A DNA stretch of 52,566 bases from an uncultured Oxalobacteraceae bacterium (GTDB lineage: Bacteria > Pseudomonadota > Gammaproteobacteria > Burkholderiales > Burkholderiaceae_D), in the NCBI GenBank assembly GCA_903914535.1, contig CAIWPG010000027.1:1-52566 (forward strand), given 5' to 3'. Of this stretch, positions 18,472 to 26,750 are shown in pieces; the stretch's first letter is position 1, and each line of letters begins with the position of its first letter. The translations under genes were made by a program, and so were the position numbers. Below the pieces are notes generated by a model. It made no database searches and was not told the origin of the DNA. It worked only from the letters and a program-made list of their open reading frames with translations.

Positions 18472-19041
18472 ATGCAACGACTTAACCAATTCCTGCTTTT
18501 TTCCATGCTATGTTGCATATTTTTCTGGCAGCCAAATGCACGGGCTGGCAACATTGATGTTACGGTGGCTCATATTGAGACCAGCGACGAAGGTTACCGG
18601 CTTGTCGCAAGTTTCTCGTTTGATCTGAGCCATGAATTGGAGAATATGATTACCCGCGGTATTCCACTGTATTTTGTTACTGAAGTAGCGATCAGCAGGC
18701 CGCGCTGGTACTGGCTGGATGAGAAAGCAGTCAACATCAGTCAGTCAGTACGTATTTCCTATAATGTATTAACCCGCCAGTACCGGGCCTCCATCAACGG
18801 TAGTTTTGCACAAAATTTTCAGGATCTTGATGAAGCACTCTCACTGATACGTCGCCCCAGCCGTTGGGTCGTTGCAGAAAAATCAGCACTCACCGCAGGC
18901 GCCACCTACAACGTGGCTATCCAGACACGACTTGATACAAGTCAACTCCCCAAACCATTTCAATTCAACGCCTTAAACAACAGCGAATGGCGATTATCCT
19001 CTGACTGGAAGCGCTTCACTTTCAAGGCAGACGAAAAGTGA
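18472..19041 (+). CDS. DUF4390 exported protein
   Basis: A protein of about 189 residues starting at ATG 18472 with a hydrophobic signal peptide ending near PNARAG. The mature part carries the DUF4390 hallmarks: FDLSHELENMITRGIPLYF, RPRWYWLDEKA, a tyrosine-containing LTRQYRASI and the ending SSDWKRF. Function is unknown. It is nearly always encoded directly before an NtrY-like kinase in Betaproteobacteria, and here its stop overlaps the kinase start by four bases, so a role in the same sensory unit is plausible. The frame is open further upstream (18385), but no good start or ribosome binding site is seen there. Confidence 0.85.
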   Translation: MQRLNQFLLFSMLCCIFFWQPNARAGNIDVTVAHIETSDEGYRLVASFSFDLSHELENMITRGIPLYFVTEVAISRPRWYWLDEKAVNISQSVRISYNVLTRQYRASINGSFAQNFQDLDEALSLIRRPSRWVVAEKSALTAGATYNVAIQTRLDTSQLPKPFQFNALNNSEWRLSSDWKRFTFKADEK

Positions 19042-21320
19042 ATCGTTCTTTAAGGTATTTACTGGTAGTGGGAGCTGCCATATCCGGCATTTTTCTTTTT
19101 TTTACCGCTTCGTTATCCGATCAGACGGCCGTATTTGAAAAAAATTATATCTGGTTATTTGCATTAAACAGTCTGGTTGCCGTAGCCCTTCTGGGGCTTA
19201 TCATCCTGATGCTGTCACGCTTGTACCGTCGCTATCAGAAAAAAGAATTCGGTACCCGCCTGCTCACACGACTGGTCTTACTCTTTGCCACACTGGCCAT
19301 CGTTCCCGGCGCGCTCATTTATGCCGTCTCTATCCAGTTTGTTTCCCGCTCAATTGAATCTGGCTTTGACATCAGGGTAGAAAAAGCGATTGATGCAGGA
19401 TTAAACCTTGGCAGAAGTGCACTGGAAAGCTCACTGACTGATCTCACAGTCAGAACACATCGTCTGGCACAGGAGTTAGCAGATCTGTCCGATGCCAATC
19501 GTCTCATTCAGTTATCACGAATACAGGATCAGTCCCAGCAACTGGAAGCCACCATAGTCACAGGAAAAGGTCGTCTGATTGCCAGCACAGGAGGACAAAC
19601 CACATCCGTGCTCCCGGATATCCCTACCCCTGCCATGTTACGTGAAGCCCGCATCACACGTGAATTTTCAGGTTATGAAGGCGAAAGTGACGGTGCCGAT
19701 ACCAACCCTAAGCCGAGTGCTTCAACCGGAATACGCTTACGTGTCGTAGTATTAATTCCAAATACCAATAGCGCATTGTCGATACATAATGATCCGCAAT
19801 ATTTGCAGTTGATACAGCCAATTTCCGAGTCGATACGCACCAATACCGATGCCCTTACTTCAGCCAACATCAAGTATCAGGAGCTGTATGGTGGCCGGGT
19901 TATCTTACGTAAAATCTATATTGCCACACTAACCCTGACACTATTACTCGCTATTTTTGCTGCCATCGTCAGTGCATTTTTATTAGCGACTAATCTGATC
20001 AAACCCATTTTATTACTCGCTGAAGGCACCAAAGCCGTGGCGGAAGGCAATCTGTCACCACGTCCTATTATTGCCAGTGCCGATGAACTTGGCAGTCTGA
20101 CTAAATCATTCAACACGATGACAAACCAGTTATTTGACGCCCGTGCTACCGTAGAAAAAAATCGCACCGAACTGGAAAGCGCCAAGGCCTATCTTGAATC
20201 CGTACTCGCCAATATGTCGGCTGGCGTAATGGTTCTTGACCGGAATTTTCAGCTACTCAGCTGTAACAACTCGGTCGAACGCATCTTACAGCTGGAAGTT
20301 AAGCACTACCTGGGAAAAACTCTCAACGAGATTCCCGGACTTTCAGAATTTTCCAGGGCAGTAGGAAAAGCATTTTCTGAACAAAACGCCCAGACTGCCG
20401 CAGGCAACAGCGTAGATTATCAACACTGGCAACAACAAATTGAACTCTTACGCCAATCCGATGCCACACTAACTTACGCCAGTGATGACCAGACTACCAC
20501 CCTGCTGGCGCGCGGATCGCATCTCCCGGTGTCTGCCGGTATGGGGTACGTTGTTGTCTTTGATAATATTTCCGACTTGATCTCAGCCCAACGTTCAATT
20601 GCATGGGGGGAAGTGGCTCGTCGCCTGGCCCATGAAATTAAAAACCCGCTCACCCCTATTCAGCTTTCGGCGGAACGATTACAGATGAAATTACAGGATA
20701 AATTGAGCCCGTCAGACGTAGCCATACTAAACAAGAGTACCAATACGATTGTTAATCAGGTCAGCTCCATGAAACGCATGGTAGATGATTTCCGGGACTA
20801 TGCACGCACACCTCCTGCCATACTCTCACCACTGAATCTGAACGACCTGATTGATGAAGTATTAAATCTGTATATTGCAGGTGACGGACGCGATGTGATT
20901 CACGTTAATTTGTCGGCAGATTTACCTGCAATTATGGGTGATGCAACACAGTTGCGGCAGGTCATACACAATCTCTTACAAAACGCGCAGGATGCTGTTA
21001 TTGAACAACATGAAAAATCCCAGACAGGTCAAATTGATGTTATCACTGAGGTTGTTCACTACACTAATGCGGAAGGACAAGTACAAAAAGCGGCCAGTCT
21101 GTCCATCATTGACAACGGTGCCGGCTTTAGTAACAAAATTTTAGCGCGGGCATTTGAGCCGTATGCCACATCAAAACCACGTGGAACCGGCCTGGGTCTG
21201 GCAATGGTAAAGAAAATTCTGGAAGAGCATGGAGGGCGTGTTGATATCAAAAACCGCCCTGATGGAAATGGTGCAAAAGTGGCGATTTTGTTATTAAAAT
21301 TAGCCCCTGCTATAGAGTGA
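19038..21320 (+). CDS. NtrY-like sensor histidine kinase
   Basis: A 760-residue membrane histidine kinase. Helices near residues 8-25, 35-58, 78-100 and about 295-320 flank a periplasmic sensor region. A HAMP domain follows (LIKPILLLAEGTKAVAEG), then a PAS domain (ESVLANMSAGVMVLDRNF), a HisKA domain with phospho-acceptor His532 in RRLAHEIKNPLTP, and an HATPase domain with NLLQNAQDAV and GTGLGLAMVKKILEEHGG. It starts with GTG 19038, overlapping the preceding stop codon. NtrY partners with NtrX in nitrogen, redox and envelope control in various Proteobacteria. The signal here is unknown. The partner gene starts 53 bases downstream. Confidence 0.92.
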   Translation: MNRSLRYLLVVGAAISGIFLFFTASLSDQTAVFEKNYIWLFALNSLVAVALLGLIILMLSRLYRRYQKKEFGTRLLTRLVLLFATLAIVPGALIYAVSIQFVSRSIESGFDIRVEKAIDAGLNLGRSALESSLTDLTVRTHRLAQELADLSDANRLIQLSRIQDQSQQLEATIVTGKGRLIASTGGQTTSVLPDIPTPAMLREARITREFSGYEGESDGADTNPKPSASTGIRLRVVVLIPNTNSALSIHNDPQYLQLIQPISESIRTNTDALTSANIKYQELYGGRVILRKIYIATLTLTLLLAIFAAIVSAFLLATNLIKPILLLAEGTKAVAEGNLSPRPIIASADELGSLTKSFNTMTNQLFDARATVEKNRTELESAKAYLESVLANMSAGVMVLDRNFQLLSCNNSVERILQLEVKHYLGKTLNEIPGLSEFSRAVGKAFSEQNAQTAAGNSVDYQHWQQQIELLRQSDATLTYASDDQTTTLLARGSHLPVSAGMGYVVVFDNISDLISAQRSIAWGEVARRLAHEIKNPLTPIQLSAERLQMKLQDKLSPSDVAILNKSTNTIVNQVSSMKRMVDDFRDYARTPPAILSPLNLNDLIDEVLNLYIAGDGRDVIHVNLSADLPAIMGDATQLRQVIHNLLQNAQDAVIEQHEKSQTGQIDVITEVVHYTNAEGQVQKAASLSIIDNGAGFSNKILARAFEPYATSKPRGTGLGLAMVKKILEEHGGRVDIKNRPDGNGAKVAILLLKLAPAIE

Positions 21321-21373
21321 ATCTATCTCGATCAGGTTTTTAGAACAGGAACGAAAATGAAAGGCAAGAAATA

Positions 21374-22132
21374 ATGGCAAATATTCTCGTAGTTGATGAT
21401 GAGATGGGGATACGTGAATTGCTCTCCGAAATACTGGGTGATGAGGGGCATGTGGTGCAATCGGCAGAGAATGCGCAGCAAGCTCGCGAGTTACGTGCAG
21501 AAGGACGGCCCGATCTGGTCTTGCTGGATATCTGGATGCCAGATACAGATGGAGTAACATTATTAAAAGAATGGCAACGCGACGGGCTGCTCACCATGCC
21601 GGTGATTATGATGTCCGGCCATGCCACAATAGACACCGCCGTTGAAGCAACACGTATTGGTGCGCTTAATTTTTTAGAGAAACCAATTTCCCTGCAAAAA
21701 TTACTCAAAGCGGTACAACAAGGTTTAGCCAGGGGAAACGAACCGGTCCGCACCAGCCAGCCACTACGCATAGCAACGCCGGGGGAAGCTGCCGGTAACC
21801 CACTTCACCACGCCGTCCATAATATCCATGGTGCCCATACCAGTATAGCGAACAGTGTTGGCACTGTGAGTAATTCCGGATTTGATACACGCTTAACCGC
21901 TTTATCTCAAAACGCTGTTGCACCACATCCGCTTGCACAGTTTTCATTCGATACACCACTGCGTGAAGCACGTGATGCATTTGAACGCATTTATTTTGAA
22001 TACCATCTGCAGCGCGAAGGCGGCAGCATGACTCGTGTGGCTGAACGTACCGGACTGGAGCGGACTCACTTATACCGAAAATTAAAACAACTCGGCGTAG
22101 AATCACTTAAAGCGTCAAAACGGCATGAATAA
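21374..22132 (+). CDS. NtrX-like response regulator without AAA+ domain
   Basis: A 252-residue response regulator. The receiver domain (1-120) has the acidic pair Asp8-Asp9, phospho-acceptor Asp52 in LLDIWMPDTDG and Lys103 in LEKPIS. The C-terminal 55 residues form a Fis-type helix-turn-helix (SMTRVAERTGLERTHLYRKL) preceded by the NtrX-like FDTPLREARDAFERIYFEYHL. Between them is a linker of about 70 residues rich in Ala, His and Ser where classical NtrX (about 450 residues) has its AAA+ sigma-54-activating domain. There is no Walker motif and no GAFTGA. It therefore cannot be a sigma-54 activator and probably works as a phosphorylation-switched DNA-binding protein. Start at ATG 21374; an AGAACAGGAACG stretch lies upstream. 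Confidence 0.88.
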   Translation: MANILVVDDEMGIRELLSEILGDEGHVVQSAENAQQARELRAEGRPDLVLLDIWMPDTDGVTLLKEWQRDGLLTMPVIMMSGHATIDTAVEATRIGALNFLEKPISLQKLLKAVQQGLARGNEPVRTSQPLRIATPGEAAGNPLHHAVHNIHGAHTSIANSVGTVSNSGFDTRLTALSQNAVAPHPLAQFSFDTPLREARDAFERIYFEYHLQREGGSMTRVAERTGLERTHLYRKLKQLGVESLKASKRHE

Positions 22133-22177
22133 ATACTGGCGACTTCAAACCGGTGCTGCCTGCAGACAGGTCATGAT

Positions 22178-22594
22178 TTGACCTCGTTAAACAGGATAGC
22201 AACCGTCATGGTGCTTGGTGGTGCGGCAAATGAGCGCGAAGCCGCAATTGCCCACGCCATAACTCAGCGAAAAACACATAAGGACAACAATCAGACCACC
22301 GCTGTTTTACTGGAAGGCTTGTCCGATGGCAAAACCTGCCTGATACCAGATGACGCCACGACCATCGTACGCATTGCACCTGGTTGCCTGTGCTGTGCAA
22401 ATCAACTGATCATGCGCGTCAGTTTAAACCGGCTTATACGTCAAAAACCCACGCAACTATTCCTTTCCCTGGCCAACACGCCCCACATCGAACAAATCAG
22501 ATACTTCCTGACTACCCCGGACTACGCCCGGCTTCTCAGACTGGAAGACGACATATGTGCAGCACCAATTGTCACCAATTTAAAAAAAGTGTGA
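22178..22594 (+). CDS. Degenerate COG0523 (CobW-like) protein with CxCC motif
   Basis: A protein of about 138 residues resembling the first half of COG0523/CobW GTPases. A first beta-strand (RIATVMVLGG) is followed by AANEREAA in place of the expected Walker A GxxxxGK[ST], so nucleotide binding is doubtful. The metal-binding CxCC signature is intact as Cys70-Leu-Cys72-Cys73 in APGCLCCAN, and is followed by the usual helix (LIMRVSLNRLIRQ) and strand (TQLFLSLAN). The C-terminal domain of typical members is absent. Start is uncertain: TTG 22178 keeps the first strand, ATG 22208 has a weak AGGAT upstream. It is 45 bases after the NtrX-like gene on the same strand. A metal-handling role is only a guess. 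Confidence 0.6.
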   Translation: MTSLNRIATVMVLGGAANEREAAIAHAITQRKTHKDNNQTTAVLLEGLSDGKTCLIPDDATTIVRIAPGCLCCANQLIMRVSLNRLIRQKPTQLFLSLANTPHIEQIRYFLTTPDYARLLRLEDDICAAPIVTNLKKV

Positions 22595-22849
22595 CACTTT
22601 GTTACCGATGGTTAACTTTTTCGGGATTTTGCCCGTTATCCTTTATACTGAAGCTGCAAACCTGAAAAAATTAAGACCGTAAGCGCATTACTATCAGGAG
22701 CCGTGAACGCCACGACCACCACTTGCGTACCACTGGTACCAGTGCGTGATTGCCATCAGGACGACAATTTTATTAGCTTAAAATTAAAAAGAAAGGTGAC
22801 TATTACTTGAAATTCACTGGCCCAACACCACTTTTGAATTAACCTGGTC
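22595..22849. promoter_or_regulatory. Upstream region of the DUF3567 gene with 14-bp palindrome
   Basis: The spacer holds AAGTGT-G-ACACTT just before and over the preceding stop codon (22587-22600 approximately) and the perfect 14-bp palindrome CACTGGTACCAGTG at 22731-22744. Both could be operator sites; neither matches a consensus I can name. Confidence 0.35.
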
Positions 22850-22867
22850 TTGAACAAAGGAGCCACA

Positions 22868-23125
22868 ATGAACCTTATCTACAATAGCGAACAATACAGT
22901 GTCGTCGAATTTGGCGCCGATACAGACAACGAAGCATTACGTTTTGGCGGTTATGAAATTACAGACAAAGCTGTCAAACGTGAATTTTTTCTGGGTGGAC
23001 TTTCCGCCGTCAGCTTTCGTAAAGACGTTTCCGACCTGATTGCATCCGATCCAAGCCTGGAAGAAGTAGATGATTTTCTGGGACAGTTTTATCCCTATAT
23101 GCAACAAGTAGTCACCATACATTAA
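22868..23125 (+). CDS. DUF3567 family protein
   Basis: An 85-residue acidic soluble protein starting MNLIYNSEQYSVVEFG, with GGYEITDKAVKREFFLGG in the middle, matching DUF3567, a family found in Burkholderiales. Function unknown. The ATG at 22868 follows an ideal AAAGGAG; an in-frame TTG at 22850 precedes this site and is not used. The strong ribosome binding site and the palindromes upstream suggest a well-expressed, regulated single gene. Confidence 0.88.
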   Translation: MNLIYNSEQYSVVEFGADTDNEALRFGGYEITDKAVKREFFLGGLSAVSFRKDVSDLIASDPSLEEVDDFLGQFYPYMQQVVTIH

Positions 23126-23129
23126 GCCT

Positions 23130-23200
23130 CACCGGAAATACCTCAACTCACACAGGTTCTTACCTGTCTCCGACAATGTAAGAACCTGTGCTTTCCGGTG
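23130..23200. terminator. Nested hairpin between DUF3567 and hexR
   Basis: An outer stem CACCGGAAA (23130-23138) with TTTCCGGTG (23192-23200) encloses a perfect 13-bp stem CACAGGTTCTTAC (23151-23163) with its complement at 23178-23190. There is no T-run, but its location between convergent genes suggests a bidirectional terminator or mRNA 3' end. Confidence 0.55.
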
Positions 23201-23219
23201 CTGTCTTTATGTGTTCCGG

Positions 23220-24083
23220 TTAAGTCAGACGCAAATCACTGATGCTGGCTTTAGCACGTTCCAGCATAGCAATCGCATCCGGACCACGCACCAGAGTCAC
23301 GGCCACTGCCAATGCATCAATATAAGTTAAATGAGCAAGACGTGAGGTCATCGGCGTATAAATATCTGGATCTTCTTCTACGTCAACCGACAAATGCACA
23401 TCAGCCAATTTGGCCAGCTGACCGCCGGAAGCACACAGCACCAATATTTTAGCACCGGCATTTTTAGCAAGTTGTACGCTGCGCAGCATATCGCGGGTAC
23501 GTCCCGTGCGCGAAAAAGCGACGACAACACATTCTTTATTTAACAAGGTAGCCGACTGTGCCTGCAAATGAGCATCACAGAACACCGTAGTCGGAATTCC
23601 GAAACGAAAAAATTTAAGCTGAGCATCGATTGCCAGCGCACCGGAATAACCCAATCCGTAGCATTCGATACGTCTGGCTTTAGCCAGCAATTGAACGGCG
23701 GCTTCAAATGTCGCTGTATTGGCAGAATTACGTGCCTCCATCAATGTCGCAATCGTGCGGTCAAAAACTTTAGGCAAGACATCACGTACCTGATCCGCCT
23801 GGTTCACATCCAGATGCAGGTATGGAATACCGGTCGCCAGACTTTTAGCGAATGCCAGTTTAAATGCCTTGTAACCGCCAAATCCCATCGATAACGAAAA
23901 TCGCACTACCGTGGGCTCGCTGACCTGACAAGCTTGTGCCAGCACGCGTATCGGCATAGATACAATATCATGCGGTTTTCTCAGTAAAAATTCGGCAACC
24001 TGGCGCTCGGCGCGGGATAGTTCGGTGGTCGCATTACGTATACGTGCCAGTAAACCTTTTTCGGGGTCGGGGATCATTTTCAT
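23220..24083 (-). CDS. hexR: HexR, RpiR-family regulator of central carbon metabolism
   Basis: A 287-residue RpiR-type repressor. The N-terminal helix-turn-helix domain (about 1-80) includes VSEPTVVRFSLSMGFGGYKAFKL. The C-terminal SIS sugar-phosphate domain has ECYGLGYSGALAIDAQLKF and VVAFSRTGRTRDMLRSVQLA. In other Proteobacteria HexR represses zwf, pgl, edd and eda and is released by 2-keto-3-deoxy-6-phosphogluconate. The ATG at 24083 overlaps the pgl stop as ATGA and is preferred to the GTG at 24089. It is the last gene of zwf-pgl-hexR, which makes it autoregulated if the box at 26625-26639 is its site. Confidence 0.95.
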   Translation of the reverse strand: MKMIPDPEKGLLARIRNATTELSRAERQVAEFLLRKPHDIVSMPIRVLAQACQVSEPTVVRFSLSMGFGGYKAFKLAFAKSLATGIPYLHLDVNQADQVRDVLPKVFDRTIATLMEARNSANTATFEAAVQLLAKARRIECYGLGYSGALAIDAQLKFFRFGIPTTVFCDAHLQAQSATLLNKECVVVAFSRTGRTRDMLRSVQLAKNAGAKILVLCASGGQLAKLADVHLSVDVEEDPDIYTPMTSRLAHLTYIDALAVAVTLVRGPDAIAMLERAKASISDLRLT

Positions 24084-24805
24084 GGGCACCAGAATACCTC
24101 AACATCGCAATGTGCTGCGGCTAATAATGTACCGACAGGGCTTACCACGTCTGTAAGCAGACTATGCGTCAAACCGGTTGCCAGTGCCTGCTCAAGCACC
24201 CTGCGCTTTTCTTGTCCTGTAATGAGCAGCCATATCCGTTGTGTGTTTAATAAACAGGAAAACGATAATGAAATGCGCTCTTGCCCGGTTTGCGGATGCT
24301 GTGCTGCAATACAGTAACTGCCGTGATCATCAACCAACAAATGTGGCGCATCAGGGAATAATGACGCAGTATGACCGTCCGTACCCATTCCCAGAATAAC
24401 AGCACTCCATAGCGGATCCGGTGAATCCGGCAAACTGAACTGTTTTTCCAGCCGTTCATTAATATCCGCTACAGCAGCAACCGGATTCGCCATCGCATTT
24501 TTTAACGAAATCAATTGCCAGTAAGCGGCAGATTGCGAAAAACAGTGCCGGAACAATCCCTCATTACTTTGCGGATCACTATCGGCAACCCAACGCTCAT
24601 CCGTAGCAAGTAACTGGATGCTCCGTGGAGCTGCGCTGGCAAACAATGCATCAAACTGACGGTACATCGGTTCCGGTGTAGTGCCGCCTGCCAGCGCAAA
24701 ACGGCAAGCCTGTTCTGCCGGTGTCGCCACAACAACGTCCAGCCACCGCTGTGCCAGCACATGACTTAAGCTACTGAAGTCGGGGTATTCATGAAAATAC
24801 AACAT
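24080..24805 (-). CDS. pgl: 6-phosphogluconolactonase
   Basis: A 241-residue enzyme of the NagB/6-phosphogluconolactonase superfamily that hydrolyses 6-phosphogluconolactone after the zwf reaction. Motifs are FALAGGTTPEPMYRQF, LLATDERWV and the signature VILGMGTDGHTASLFPD with its catalytic His. Start is ATG 24805 behind AAGGAC; the longer frame to 24838 would start before that ribosome binding site. It lies 159 bases after zwf and overlaps hexR by four bases. Confidence 0.95.
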   Translation of the reverse strand: MLYFHEYPDFSSLSHVLAQRWLDVVVATPAEQACRFALAGGTTPEPMYRQFDALFASAAPRSIQLLATDERWVADSDPQSNEGLFRHCFSQSAAYWQLISLKNAMANPVAAVADINERLEKQFSLPDSPDPLWSAVILGMGTDGHTASLFPDAPHLLVDDHGSYCIAAQHPQTGQERISLSFSCLLNTQRIWLLITGQEKRRVLEQALATGLTHSLLTDVVSPVGTLLAAAHCDVEVFWCP

Positions 24806-24964
24806 AATGCTTGTCCTTGATTTTCTATTTAAGGTCAACTGAAACAGGATTTACTCACAATAACCCCGAAAAATTTACCGGCTCAGACAGTAAAAAACAA
24901 TAAATCCCGGTTCAGGGCACTGGGACACCCGCCTGAAATTACGTAAACTCTATGAATAACACAG

Positions 24965-26425
24965 TCAACTTTCGACAAATTCCTCACCCCAGCTAGACCC
25001 ATTTTGCGCCAGCAAATAACTGGAGGCAGCAGGACCCCAGCTACCGGCGATATACGATTTCAATCCCTCTGCATCATTTTGCCAGGCTGTCATAATCGGA
25101 TCTACCCAATCCCATGCCGCGCCCAACTCATCATCACGCACAAATAAAGTCAGGTCACCACGCATAGCATCCAGCAGCAAACGCTCGTAAGCTTCAACCC
25201 GGCGTGAAGTAGATACTTCAGCAAAATCCAGATTTAATGCGACGTCGGATAAACGAATGCCCTCGCCTGGCTCTTTTGCTTTCAAAAATAATTCAACGCT
25301 TTCTTCCGGTTGCAAAGAAATAACCAGACGGTTGGAGCGTAAATTACGTTGAGATGCACCGAAAATCGAATAGGGAATCGGCTTAAAATTCACGGTAATT
25401 TCAGCACTGCGTGACGCCATACGTTTACCAGTACGCAGATAAAAAGGCACGCCGGCCCAGCGCCAGTTATCAATTTCAGCGCGTATCGCCACAAAAGTTT
25501 CATTGCGAGAATGTGCCGGTACACCCGGTTCATTCTGGTAGCCGATAACAGGCTCGCCGTTCACTGCACCGGCACGGTATTGACCGCGCACTGTTTTTTT
25601 GGGTACTTCTTCCGGCGTGAATTTATGCAGGGCACGCAGTACTTTTACTTTTTCATCACGGATAGAGTCGGGAGCCGCATTGACAGGCGGTTCCATAGCA
25701 ACAATGGACAATAATTGCAGTAAATGATTTTGCACCATATCGCGTAAGGTACCGGTCCGGTCAAAAAACTCACCGCGCGACTCCACACCAACCTGTTCCG
25801 AAATAGAAATTTGTACATCATGTATCCACTTGCGATTCCATAATGGCTCCAGGAATAAATTGGCAAAACGCAGTGCCAACAAATTTTGTACCATTTCCTT
25901 ACCAAGGTAATGATCAATACGATAAATCTGGTTTTCTTTCAGATAGCTGCGCAAGGCCTGATTAATATCACGCGCCGATTGCGCATCACGTCCCAGCGGT
26001 TTTTCCAATACCACACGCGCCTGATGACCAACCAATTCATGCTCAGACAATTTCTGTACAACAGGCACAAAAATATCCGGGCCGGTAGCCAGATAAAACA
26101 GGGTTGAATTACTTCCCGGATCAGGAATCTTTTTCTTAAGTTCGACAAAATCGGCATCAATGCGGGCATCAATTTTAGAGTAAAACGTTAACGCCAGAAG
26201 TGCATTTAATTGTTCCTTGCTACCGCTGCTGTCCGGCTGAACGTGACTGCTGATACTGGCGGCAACACGTTCACGAAACTCGTCATCGGAAAGGGCTTCG
26301 CGGGCGGCACCGAAAAATGCAAACTTACTATCGAGCCGGCCATTTAAAAATGCGCTATATAGTGCAGGAATGATTTTACGCTTGGCCAAATCGCCGGTGC
26401 CGCCAAACAAAACAAATGTCGTCAT
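24965..26425 (-). CDS. zwf: Glucose-6-phosphate 1-dehydrogenase
   Basis: A 486-residue enzyme oxidising glucose-6-phosphate to 6-phosphogluconolactone with NAD(P)+. The coenzyme motif FGGTGDLAKRK is at 7-17, EKPLG at 141-145, and the substrate/catalytic motif RIDHYLGKE at 169-177 with His172. Length and motifs are normal. ATG 26425 follows GGAGT. It is the first gene of a unit reading into pgl and hexR and diverges from edd; the shared spacer carries a HexR-type box. Confidence 0.97.
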   Translation of the reverse strand: MTTFVLFGGTGDLAKRKIIPALYSAFLNGRLDSKFAFFGAAREALSDDEFRERVAASISSHVQPDSSGSKEQLNALLALTFYSKIDARIDADFVELKKKIPDPGSNSTLFYLATGPDIFVPVVQKLSEHELVGHQARVVLEKPLGRDAQSARDINQALRSYLKENQIYRIDHYLGKEMVQNLLALRFANLFLEPLWNRKWIHDVQISISEQVGVESRGEFFDRTGTLRDMVQNHLLQLLSIVAMEPPVNAAPDSIRDEKVKVLRALHKFTPEEVPKKTVRGQYRAGAVNGEPVIGYQNEPGVPAHSRNETFVAIRAEIDNWRWAGVPFYLRTGKRMASRSAEITVNFKPIPYSIFGASQRNLRSNRLVISLQPEESVELFLKAKEPGEGIRLSDVALNLDFAEVSTSRRVEAYERLLLDAMRGDLTLFVRDDELGAAWDWVDPIMTAWQNDAEGLKSYIAGSWGPAASSYLLAQNGSSWGEEFVES

Positions 26426-26750
26426 ACTGACTCCGTGAATAATATCTTCAGTTAAATTGATCAGCGCACTGCACCAAATTACACGCTGCCAGGACTTAAT
26501 AAAAAGTGTTCCGGCAAATGAATAATAACGCCGCCGGGGCGACTTTGCACAAGCACCATTTGTATGCTACGGTGAAGCACAATGCGAAATAAGCCGATGT
26601 ATTATGACAGAATACCGTCAAAAATGTAGTTTCATTACATAATATTTTATGAATTAGTAAGATTATTTAGAATAAAAGCATAAAAATGAAAGTTTATTAC
26701 AGTTTTATGTGCTAACGTTAACATATTCCATTTTCCGCCGTGAGCCTGTC
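26426..26750. promoter_or_regulatory. Divergent zwf/edd promoter region
   Basis: A 325-base AT-rich spacer that must drive both the zwf-pgl-hexR and edd-eda units. It contains the HexR-type box described separately. The stretch around 26640-26715 is especially AT-rich and probably holds the edd promoter. No other gene is seen. Confidence 0.6.
26625..26639. promoter_or_regulatory. Putative HexR operator
   Basis: TGTAGTTTCATTACA fits the 15-bp HexR palindrome known from Gammaproteobacteria (TGTARTWWNAYTACA form) with TGTA and TACA ends in the correct spacing. It lies 112 bases before the edd start and 200 bases before zwf, with the hexR gene in the zwf unit. Confidence 0.75.
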
